From Amycolatopsis sp. 2-15 (lineage in GTDB: Bacteria > Actinomycetota > Actinomycetes > Mycobacteriales > Pseudonocardiaceae), in NCBI RefSeq assembly GCF_030285625.1, contig NZ_CP127294.1, positions 9,270,001 to 9,334,000 on the forward strand: a stretch of DNA of 64,000 nucleotides, given 5' to 3'. Position numbers and translations under genes: made by a program. Positions 8,043-15,104 of this stretch are shown in pieces. How positions within the stretch are numbered: position 1 is the stretch's first letter; every line of letters starts with the position of its first letter. The notes under the pieces were generated by a model. That model saw nothing but the letters and a program-made list of their open reading frames with translations. It had not been told where the DNA came from and did not search any database.

Positions 8043-8834
8043 ATGACCGTGGGCAGTGCCTTCTGGATCGCCGCTGTCCGCGCTCGCGAGTCCGAGCGCG
8101 CGGACCGGTTGTTCGACGACCCCTTCGCCCGGGAACTGGCGGGGGAACGCGGCTTCACGACGATGGCCGCCTCCGAACGCGCCACCGGCAGCGAGAACCC
8201 GTACCTCCCCGTACGCGTCCGCTGGTTCGACGACCTGGCCACGGCGGCACGGGACGTGACGCAGGTCGTGCTGCTGGGCGCGGGCCTGGATACCCGCCCG
8301 TACCGGCTGGACCTGCCGGCCACGCTCGACTGGTACGAAGTGGACCGTGCAGAAGTGTTCGCCACCAAGGAACCCGTCCTCGCACAGGCCACCCCGAGGT
8401 GCCGCCGCCACACCGTCGCGGCCGACCTCAACACCGACTGGGCGACACCTCTGCTCGACGCGGGCTACCAGGCCGGCGCGCAAACCCTGTGGCTCGCCGA
8501 AGGCCTGTTCTTCTACTTCGCCGAAGACCAGATCGTCACGCTGCTCGAGACCTCAGCACGGTTGTGCGGACCGGGCAGCCGCTTCGCCGCCGACGTCACC
8601 GGGACCACCGGCCTCGACTCCCCCGCGATGCAGCCGTATCGAAAATGGTGCGCCGCCAACGGTTTCCCGCCACCGTTCGGCTCCGACGACCCCGCCGCGC
8701 TGTTCCGGGCCGGCGGCTGGCACCCAGGCCACATCACCGCACCGGGAGCAGCGGACGCCAACCACGGCCGACTCCACCCCCAGCCCGAAGGCGTCGTCCC
8801 CGGCCGCAGCCACTTCGTGACCGCGGTCATCTAG
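8043..8834 (+). CDS. Class I SAM-dependent methyltransferase (leucine carboxyl methyltransferase-like)
   Basis: A 263-residue methyltransferase of the PPM1/TIGR00027-like group common in actinobacteria. The early segment RARESERADRLFDDPFARELAG and the SAM-binding VVLLGAGLDTRPYRL (motif I) followed by WYEVDRAEVFATKEPVL (motif II acidic residue) are diagnostic. LWLAEGLFFYF is the usual motif after the acidic loop. The substrate is unknown; relatives act on small molecules or carboxylates. It overlaps the convergent eccD 3' end by 4 bp. Confidence 0.9.
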   Translation: MTVGSAFWIAAVRARESERADRLFDDPFARELAGERGFTTMAASERATGSENPYLPVRVRWFDDLATAARDVTQVVLLGAGLDTRPYRLDLPATLDWYEVDRAEVFATKEPVLAQATPRCRRHTVAADLNTDWATPLLDAGYQAGAQTLWLAEGLFFYFAEDQIVTLLETSARLCGPGSRFAADVTGTTGLDSPAMQPYRKWCAANGFPPPFGSDDPAALFRAGGWHPGHITAPGAADANHGRLHPQPEGVVPGRSHFVTAVI

Positions 8835-10210
8835 CCGCGCACGGCTTCGTACACCCCCGCGATCATCCCCACGAACGGCACCAGCGCCAGCAGCACCAGG
8901 AATTCCGACACGTCCAGCAACCGCGACCAATACGGCGACCGCACCCCCTTCGCCACGCGCGTGGCGTACACCAGGCAAACCACCGCGGCGATCAGCAAGG
9001 CCGCGCCGGCGGCAAGAAGCAGTGTGCGGTTGTCGGTCGCGATCAGCCACGCGCCGGCCGTGAGCACCGTGACCACGCCGAATCCGGCGAGCACCAGGCG
9101 TTGCAGCCGGCCCGCGTACGACCGCGAACGCTGCACCCAAGCCACGCCTGCCAAAGCCGCCAGCCCCGCCTCCCACGGCCCACCCGAAACAGCCAGCGTC
9201 ACCGCCGAAGCGAGCACGACGAGACCCAAAGCCACGAGCAACGCCGTCAGCAACATCTGTGCATAGGTGGTCCGGCCGATGACCTCCGCCCCGAGGGACG
9301 GCTGTTCGTTGGCCCGGAAGGATTCCATGTCGTCCGGCACCCGCGGCAACGGCAGCCGGCCCAGGCGCAGCGCGAGCATCGGCGCCACCGCGGCCAACGC
9401 CGTCGCCAAAACCGCCGCGACAGCCGCCGCGGCGACCGGCTTCACCCCGGACACCAGCACCACGCCCGTCGTCAACGCACCGAGACCGGCCGATCCCGTG
9501 ATGGCCACGAAAATCGGCAGCCGATCGGCCACCGACACCGCGGCCAGCACGCCGTACACCGTCACCGCGGCCAAACCGGCGGCCAGCGGACCGGCCGACA
9601 ACGAGAACACTCCGTGCGGCGGCAGGATCGACATCCCCGCCAGCAGCGCGACGAACACCCCGGCCACCGCACCGGCCGCACCCGCGCCCGAATCACCGTA
9701 GGCACGGCTCAACGCACCGCCGCCGAGCAGCAGGATCAGCGACAACAGGCCCGTCGCGATCGGCGCCAGCACACTGCCCGCCGTCGACGCCTGCACCAGC
9801 AGCCCACCGGCCGCCAGCAGCACCACAGCCGCCGCGATGCCCGCGCGCCGCGCGACGCGAGGGCCCCACGCGGTGGACGCGGCGTCGCCGACGCTCGCGA
9901 TCGAGTCCACGACGTCGTCGAACAGCAGCGGGCCGCGGGGACGTTCGCGGGGAGTCAGGTGCAGCACCTCGCCGTCGCGCACCTGCGCGGCGGCCACGGT
10001 GAGCCCGAGCGCGAGCGGCGCGCCGCCCAGCCGCGAGAGCACCCACCCCGGATGCTCGGCCGCGGCCTGGCCCGTCGCGCCCGCGAGCCGCACGAGCTGC
10101 GGCACGAGCTCGGCGAACGTGCTCTGCTGCGGCAACGCGACGTCGACGCGGGCGCGCGGCGTCACGATCGTCACGCGCCGGGTGGACCCGGCCAGTGCCG
10201 GCGCGCTCAC
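8831..10210 (-). CDS. eccD: Type VII secretion integral membrane protein EccD
   Basis: A 459-residue ESX core component. Residues about 8-90 form the ubiquitin-like cytosolic domain (RRVTIVTPRARVDVALPQQSTFAELVPQLV), and from about residue 120 there are around 11 membrane segments with the family's Ala/Leu/Gly-rich helices, ending LVLLALVPFVGMIAGVYEAVRG. The start (10210) overlaps the stop of the YbaB-like gene by 4 bp, and the gene is the last of a six-gene minus-strand operon. Length fits the family (about 450-500). Confidence 0.94.
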   Translation of the reverse strand: MSAPALAGSTRRVTIVTPRARVDVALPQQSTFAELVPQLVRLAGATGQAAAEHPGWVLSRLGGAPLALGLTVAAAQVRDGEVLHLTPRERPRGPLLFDDVVDSIASVGDAASTAWGPRVARRAGIAAAVVLLAAGGLLVQASTAGSVLAPIATGLLSLILLLGGGALSRAYGDSGAGAAGAVAGVFVALLAGMSILPPHGVFSLSAGPLAAGLAAVTVYGVLAAVSVADRLPIFVAITGSAGLGALTTGVVLVSGVKPVAAAAVAAVLATALAAVAPMLALRLGRLPLPRVPDDMESFRANEQPSLGAEVIGRTTYAQMLLTALLVALGLVVLASAVTLAVSGGPWEAGLAALAGVAWVQRSRSYAGRLQRLVLAGFGVVTVLTAGAWLIATDNRTLLLAAGAALLIAAVVCLVYATRVAKGVRSPYWSRLLDVSEFLVLLALVPFVGMIAGVYEAVRG

Positions 10211-10530
10211 TGCACGGACCTGGACGCCTCGATCACCGGGGCGAACTTCGCACTGCTCGCCTCGGCCAGCTTCTGCAGGCCCGCGTTCACCGCCTCGAGC
10301 ACGATCTCCGACAGGTTGCGCGCGTCGTACTCGCGGATCGCGCGTGGGTCGATGTCGATGGAGGTGAAGCGGCCGTCGCCCCGCAGCGACACCGTGACCT
10401 CGTTCTGCCGCGAAGCCGCCTTGACCTCCATGGCCTCGACCGAGCGCTGGATGCGCTGCACCTCCTCGGTCTGCCGGCGGACCTGAGCCAGCAGTTCGTC
10501 CATGTCCGGCACGGCATACGGGTCGGTCAC
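10207..10530 (-). CDS. YbaB/EbfC-type nucleoid-associated protein in T7SS operon
   Basis: A 107-residue small DNA-binding-type protein. The helical N-terminus MDELLAQVRRQTEEVQRIQRSV and the strand segment NEVTVSLRGDGRFTSIDIDP, followed by the LSEIVLEAVNAGLQKL helix, match the YbaB/EbfC fold. The GTG at 10530 is preceded by a strong AGGAGAAGGAGAA ribosome site. It overlaps both neighbours by 4 bp, so it is tightly coupled to eccD. YbaB-like genes recur in actinomycete ESX loci; whether this one binds DNA or a secretion component is unknown. Confidence 0.82.
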   Translation of the reverse strand: MTDPYAVPDMDELLAQVRRQTEEVQRIQRSVEAMEVKAASRQNEVTVSLRGDGRFTSIDIDPRAIREYDARNLSEIVLEAVNAGLQKLAEASSAKFAPVIEASRSVQ

Positions 10531-11039
10531 AGCTGTTCTCCTTCTCCTGCGAGGTGGGTGCGGCGGACGTGCACGCCGGCGACGAACTTCCGGAAGTCGG
10601 GGGTAAGGCGTTGTGCGGCCTCGGGTTCGGCCGTGAAGACGAGCTCCAGCACCACGCGCCCGACCGGCCCGTCGGCGCCCGGCACGGTGAGGTGCACCTG
10701 CATCTGCACCAGGTCGGTGCCCTCGCCGGTGCGCATCCGCAGCACCTGGGTGAGACCGGGCGCGGTGGCGTTGCCGACGTCGTGGCGGCTCACCACGTCG
10801 AGCAGCGCCATGGTGCGGCCCAGGCGTTCCACGGCCTCGTCGGCGATCTCGGCCAGCGTCGCCGGGTCGGGGCGCTGGCGCACGCCGAGCGTGATGTTGG
10901 GGGTGAAGCCTCCTTCGGGGTGCATCGCGACGAACGCGACGCCCGGCGCGCCCGCCCCCACCGGGTCGAGCGGCGTCCACCCCTCGGGGACGTCGAAACC
11001 CAGCGGGAGCGAGACGGTGTCGGAAGGCACTTCAGTCAC
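10527..11039 (-). CDS. Hypothetical T7SS-operon protein, LpqN/DUF1795-like fold
   Basis: A 170-residue soluble protein with no signal peptide, lipobox or membrane segment. The pattern PLGFDVPEGWTPLDP, then FTPNITLGVRQRPDPATLAEIADEAVERL, then an alternating beta C-terminal half (TDLVQMQVHLTVPGADGPVGRVVLELVFT) resembles the LpqN/DUF1795 (PsbP-like) domains of actinobacteria. It may play a chaperone or adaptor role for secreted partners; that is inference. It follows the WXG-type 450-residue protein by 7 bp and overlaps the YbaB gene by 4 bp. Confidence 0.7.
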   Translation of the reverse strand: MTEVPSDTVSLPLGFDVPEGWTPLDPVGAGAPGVAFVAMHPEGGFTPNITLGVRQRPDPATLAEIADEAVERLGRTMALLDVVSRHDVGNATAPGLTQVLRMRTGEGTDLVQMQVHLTVPGADGPVGRVVLELVFTAEPEAAQRLTPDFRKFVAGVHVRRTHLAGEGEQL

Positions 11040-11046
11040 TGTGTTT

Positions 11047-12399
11047 TCACCACGACCCCACGTAGTTCACGGCGTCGTCCCAGGTGTGGCCGACGTAGTC
11101 CGCGGCTTCGCCGGCCGCGCTGCCGACGGCGTCGACCGCCGCGCCGCCGTATTCGCCGATGGTGTGGCCCAGCTTCGGCAGGTCGATGTCGATCTTGGCC
11201 CCCACGCCCGCGCCGAGACCGAGCGCGACGCCCGCCTTGAAGTTCACCTTGATGTGCCCGGCGTCGTACACGGCCTGGCCGTCCAGCTGCGCGCCGAGGC
11301 CGTACTGCAGCGTGCCGTTGGCGCCGACGCCGACGCCGACGACGTCGGCCGAGACCTCGCCCTCCACCTTGCCGCCGACGAACGCGTTGCCGTGCAGCCC
11401 CAGCCCATGGGCGCCGAGCTGCGCCGAACCGCTCACCTCACCGCCGGCGAAGACCGACGCCTTCCCCTGCGCTTCCGCGACGCCGTACTCGAGCTTGCCG
11501 TCCACGTCCTTGTCGAGCGCGGCGAGCTGGGCGTGGCCCGAGGCCTTGGCGTCCCAGCCCTCGGAGGTGATTTTCCCGTCGTACTCGGGGGAAAAGCCGT
11601 CCTGGTCGTGCTGGCCCTTGAGGTAGGTGATCTCGGTGTTCTTGAACGCCTCGTCCTCCAAGGTTTCCGGCTCCGGCTGCCCGAACGGCGTGTCGGCCTT
11701 CTTCGGCGCGCGCGTGCCCTGCAGGCCGTCCCAGGTGAGCTTTTTCCAGCCGGAGTTGCCGAACCACGAGGGCACGGTGCGCGGCCGTTTGCGCCCGTCG
11801 AGGGGTTCGCCGTTGAGCCAGCTCAGCGCGCCCGTGCTCCGCTTGCCGAGCTCGTGTTCCAGCCGGCCGACGCCCTCGGGCGGGAAAAGCTGGGCCAGGG
11901 CTTCGGAAACCTCGTCGGCCACCTGTTTCGCCATCGCGACGGCCTGCTCGCCGAGCTGGCGCGCGGCGGAGATGAACGCGCCGACCGAGTTGGGGTTGGC
12001 GGCCTTGGCCTGGCTGGTGAGCTGCGCGCCGTACTGGTCGAACTGCGCGAGCACCGAGTCGAGCGCCTGGCGCGCCCACTGCAGCAGCTGTGCGGCGGAC
12101 GCGAGGCGTTTGGCCTGGTCGGCCAGCAACGTGGCGTCCTCGGTGAGCTCGTCGGCGGACTTCTGCGCGGCCGTGGCGTAGGCGGTGTAGGCGGCGCCGT
12201 CCCAGTCGGTGTGGAGATCCTTGGCCGCCTGGGAGATCTCGGTCGCCTTGCCGGACACCGTCGACGCCTGCGTGCTGCATTGCTGCGAAGCGGTGCTCAG
12301 CGCCGCCGGGTCGCCCGTGACCCGGCGCTGGTACTCGACCAGCACCTGCCGGTAGGACGACAGGACCGAGCTGACGACCCCGGAGGCGTCGACGGCCAT
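11047..12399 (-). CDS. WXG100-headed T7SS substrate candidate with glycine-patterned C-terminal domain
   Basis: A 450-residue protein without signal peptide. Residues about 1-170 are helical and WXG100-like, with the turn LHTDWDGAAYTAYATAA. A linker rich in Pro, Trp and Lys (about 195-235) leads to a C-terminal domain (about 270-430) of alternating small and hydrophobic residues, for example GVGVGANGTLQYGLGAQLDG and GVALGLGAGVGAKIDIDLP, which suggests a membrane-active or beta-stacked domain. It sits between another WXG-type protein and the T7SS accessory genes, so secretion by this system is likely. The biochemical role is not recognised; a pore-forming or polymorphic-toxin-like function is only a guess. 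Confidence 0.75.
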   Translation of the reverse strand: MAVDASGVVSSVLSSYRQVLVEYQRRVTGDPAALSTASQQCSTQASTVSGKATEISQAAKDLHTDWDGAAYTAYATAAQKSADELTEDATLLADQAKRLASAAQLLQWARQALDSVLAQFDQYGAQLTSQAKAANPNSVGAFISAARQLGEQAVAMAKQVADEVSEALAQLFPPEGVGRLEHELGKRSTGALSWLNGEPLDGRKRPRTVPSWFGNSGWKKLTWDGLQGTRAPKKADTPFGQPEPETLEDEAFKNTEITYLKGQHDQDGFSPEYDGKITSEGWDAKASGHAQLAALDKDVDGKLEYGVAEAQGKASVFAGGEVSGSAQLGAHGLGLHGNAFVGGKVEGEVSADVVGVGVGANGTLQYGLGAQLDGQAVYDAGHIKVNFKAGVALGLGAGVGAKIDIDLPKLGHTIGEYGGAAVDAVGSAAGEAADYVGHTWDDAVNYVGSW

Positions 12400-12402
12400 G
12401 GC

Positions 12403-13494
12403 CTAGGCGCCCTTCGCGTCGATGTCGACGTGCTGCTGGAAATGCTGGCCGTTGTAGGTGAGGTCCAGGTCGATGTCGAGGTCCTGGCCGGCGGGCGCCT
12501 CGACCGTCGACTGGCCGGTGGACAGGTCGGTGTGGATCACGACCTCGTTCGCACCCGCGGGGGCGAACGGGCTGACGGTGCCGCCGGTTCCGCCGGCCGG
12601 AGGCGTGATCGGCGTGGTGCTCGGGGCCGAGGTGCTCGGGTCGACGGCGATCCAGCTGTTCGACGGGTCGAGCGGGGTGCCGTTGGCCGTCACCGGCGTG
12701 GTCGGGGTGTTGCCCGTGGCCCCGGCCAGCGCGGGCGGCGTGTAGTTGGTGAATGGCGGCTGCCCGGCCGGCGCCGTCGCCCCGCCGCCCACACCGCCGC
12801 CGGTGCCACCGGCGACCGCCCGCTGCCCGGTTGCGCTCGCCACCGACGGCGGCGCCTGCGGAGCGGTGACCGGCGTGCTCGACACGGCCGTGTTGCCCGT
12901 GGCCCCGGCCGCGGCGGCCGAACCGGCGTCACCGCCGTGGAACAGCTTCTCGATCTCGCCGATGATCTGCGCGACCTGCGTGATCTGGTTGGCCAGGTCA
13001 CCCGCGCCGAGTGCCTTGAGCAGCGCGCCGATCGCCGTGATGAACGCCTTCAACGAAGCGCTCGTGGCCGTGGACAGCGCCACGGCTGCGCCGTAGGTCC
13101 ACCAGTTCGACATGAGCGACGCGACGGTGGGGTTCACCGCCGAGACCACCGAGCGGTAGGCCTCCTGCGCCGTCTTGAGGAGCGTGCCGGACACGCCGAG
13201 CAGCTGCGCACCCTTCTCGATCACGCCGATGATCTTCGTCAGCTGGTCGAGCGAGTCGGTGATCTTCTTCAGTGCCGACTCCGACGCGGTGCCGGACCAG
13301 ACCTTGCCCAGCTGGTCGGCCGCCTTGCTCAGCTCGGTGTAGAGCGACGCGAACTCGCTCGCCTTGTGCAGCAGGTCGAGCACGTGCTTCGCGATCTGCT
13401 CCGGCTGGCCGGTGACGATCTGCGGCAGCGTGGTGATCGGGCCACCCGAGGACGCCGTGGCGTCCATCGCGCTGGAGTTCGGGAATGTCAGCAT
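12403..13494 (-). CDS. WXG100-like T7SS-associated protein with low-complexity tail
   Basis: A 363-residue protein. The helical N-terminal part (about 30-100) contains LGKVWSGTASESALKKITDSL, a W-x-G turn, followed by a hydrophobic helical region (about 130-165, WWTYGAAVALSTATSASLKAFI). Residues about 195-300 are Gly/Pro/Thr/Ala-rich and repeat the tract AGATGNTxV/P. The last 60 residues (VVIHTDLSTGQSTVEAPAG, LDIDLDLTYNGQHFQQHVDID) look like a small beta domain. There is no signal peptide. It lies 3 bp upstream of the 450-residue WXG protein and is probably secreted or part of the secretion surface complex. Confidence 0.73.
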   Translation of the reverse strand: MLTFPNSSAMDATASSGGPITTLPQIVTGQPEQIAKHVLDLLHKASEFASLYTELSKAADQLGKVWSGTASESALKKITDSLDQLTKIIGVIEKGAQLLGVSGTLLKTAQEAYRSVVSAVNPTVASLMSNWWTYGAAVALSTATSASLKAFITAIGALLKALGAGDLANQITQVAQIIGEIEKLFHGGDAGSAAAAGATGNTAVSSTPVTAPQAPPSVASATGQRAVAGGTGGGVGGGATAPAGQPPFTNYTPPALAGATGNTPTTPVTANGTPLDPSNSWIAVDPSTSAPSTTPITPPAGGTGGTVSPFAPAGANEVVIHTDLSTGQSTVEAPAGQDLDIDLDLTYNGQHFQQHVDIDAKGA

Positions 13495-13522
13495 CGGACC
13501 TCACTTGCTCGGGAGTCGGGAG

Positions 13523-14299
13523 TCAGACGGACGCGGGCCGGTAGACGCTGAGCTTGGCCAGGCCTCCGAGGCCGGGGTCGACGAGTCCGTGGTTGTAGAG
13601 GGCGCCGCCGTCGCCGGCCACGCCGATCACCGGGCCGGAGTCGGCGAACAGCAGGGGTTCGACCACCACGACGTCGCCCGCGTGCACGCCGCCGGGCACG
13701 TCGCCGAAGGTGCGCGCGGTGCCGGCGTAGACCTCGATCAGGCCGATCCGGGCCTGGTTGTCGGCGTCTCCGGCGAGCCAGTCGTTGAAGTCGGCGACGC
13801 CGTGGAAGCGGGCATCGATGATCGGGTGCTCGCCCAGCTTGCCGAGGTCGGCCTCGCCGAGGTAGCGCAGGACGTTGCCCACGGAGCTCGGCTCGCCGTG
13901 GGCGCCGGCACTGTCGTTGATCGCGATGGTGGCCAGCTCGCCGGCGTGCGGAGTGCCCCAGATCGACGACGAGGGTGCGGCCGTGGTGGAGGTGCCGCCG
14001 CCGTAGCCGCTCGCCGCGGCCTGATCGGCCGCCTGGTAGGCGTCGGCGCTGGTCTTGACCAGGCCGTTGATCTGCTGCAGCAGCTGCAACAGCGTGCGCA
14101 CGGCCGTGACCTGGGTCGACTGCAGCGCGGAGTTGGCCGCGGCGACGGCGCTGCCGAAGGCCGCGAACGACGTCGGCTGGACCACGAGTTTTTCGAGGTC
14201 GGCGACCGCGTTGATCCCGTGGGCGACGATGCCGCCGACGTTGCCCACGATCGAGCGCATGGCCTCGGGTTCCGCCCGGTACTCGCCCGCGGTGACCAT
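13523..14299 (-). CDS. EspC-like T7SS substrate with C-terminal globular domain
   Basis: A 258-residue protein. The ATG at 14299 has an AAAGGAG ribosome site at good spacing. The N-terminal helical hairpin (about 1-95) ends TSADAYQAADQAA, which contains the T7SS export signature Y-x-x-x-D (YQAAD), as in the EspC family. A short Ser/Thr/Ala linker leads to a C-terminal domain (about 135-258) with GDVVVVEPLLFADSGPVIGV and a final LSVYRPAS strand. That domain was not recognised; its end resembles papain-fold hydrolases only loosely. It is first in the minus-strand operon ending with eccD and is divergent from eccC. Confidence 0.72.
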   Translation of the reverse strand: MVTAGEYRAEPEAMRSIVGNVGGIVAHGINAVADLEKLVVQPTSFAAFGSAVAAANSALQSTQVTAVRTLLQLLQQINGLVKTSADAYQAADQAAASGYGGGTSTTAAPSSSIWGTPHAGELATIAINDSAGAHGEPSSVGNVLRYLGEADLGKLGEHPIIDARFHGVADFNDWLAGDADNQARIGLIEVYAGTARTFGDVPGGVHAGDVVVVEPLLFADSGPVIGVAGDGGALYNHGLVDPGLGGLAKLSVYRPASV

Positions 14300-14355
14300 G
14301 GCTCTCCTTTCCGGGTGCGTCGTGCGGCCTCCCCCACCGACGGTGGCCTCGGCAG

Positions 14356-14399
14356 AGCGTAAAAGCGTGCCCGGCTGCGAGCGGACGGCAAAAGTACCC
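14356..14399 (-). promoter_or_regulatory. T7SS-operon promoter with shared motif (minus strand)
   Basis: Read on the minus strand, GGGTACTTTTGCCGTCC (14399-14383) is followed after exactly 21 bp by a -10-like TACGCT (14361-14356), 57 bp before the ATG at 14299. The same arrangement occurs before eccE. The region also separates the divergent eccC. Confidence 0.5.
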
Positions 14400-14435
14400 A
14401 CCAGGACGGCCTCGGTGGTGGCGAAAATACGGGGT

Positions 14436-15104
14436 ATGAGCCCGTCCCGTGACCGCCTGGACCTGCTCGGCGAGCAGCCCGGGGAGATCATGCTGCAGTC
14501 CCCGCCGATGCTTCCCAAGAGCGGCTCGGGCGGGCTGGTCCAGCTCATGATGTTCCTGCCGATGATGCTCGGCATGGGCGCGATGTCGTTCGTCTACATC
14601 GGACGCGACGGCGGGGTGATGACCTGGATCTTCGGCGCCCTGTTCGTGACCGCGATGGGCGGCATGGTCGTGATGTCGCTCGGGCGCGGCGGGATGGCCA
14701 AGAAGGCGCAGATCAACGAGGAGCGCCGCGACTACCAGCGGTACCTCGCCGGCCTGCGCTCGAAGGTGCGCGCGGTCGCCGACGAGCAGCGTGCGGCGCT
14801 CATCGCGCAGCAGCCCGACCCGGCCGACCTGTGGGCGTACGTGGAGACCGGCCAGTACTGGGATCGCCGGCGCGGCGACCGGCACTTCGCGCTGGTCCGG
14901 GCGGCCACCGGCCCGCAACCGCTGGCGACGCCGCTGCGCGCGCCGCAGACCGTGCCGCTGGAGGACCTCGACCCCGTTTCGTCGACGAACCTCAAGTACT
15001 TCATCCGCACGTACTCCACTGTGGAGGGCCTGCCCGTTTCGCTGTCGCTGCGCTCGTACGCGGCGACGACGCTTTCGGGCCGGCGCCGGACGTGCTCGGG
15101 ATGA
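14436..15104 (+). CDS. eccC: EccC, N-terminal fragment (frameshifted)
   Basis: Reads 222 residues of a normal EccC start: a short cytosolic tail, two membrane segments (about 34-55 and 60-82) and the beginning of the cytosolic stalk (NLKYFIRTYSTVEGLPVSLSLRSYAATTLSG). After LSG the frame runs into RRRTCSG and a TGA at 15102-15104. The expected continuation lies one frame away and would be restored by one extra base, most simply a C, near 15078-15082 (GGGCCGG in place of GGGCCCGG). So eccC is split either by a real 1-bp deletion or by a sequencing error. Confidence 0.85.
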   Translation: MSPSRDRLDLLGEQPGEIMLQSPPMLPKSGSGGLVQLMMFLPMMLGMGAMSFVYIGRDGGVMTWIFGALFVTAMGGMVVMSLGRGGMAKKAQINEERRDYQRYLAGLRSKVRAVADEQRAALIAQQPDPADLWAYVETGQYWDRRRGDRHFALVRAATGPQPLATPLRAPQTVPLEDLDPVSSTNLKYFIRTYSTVEGLPVSLSLRSYAATTLSGRRRTCSG

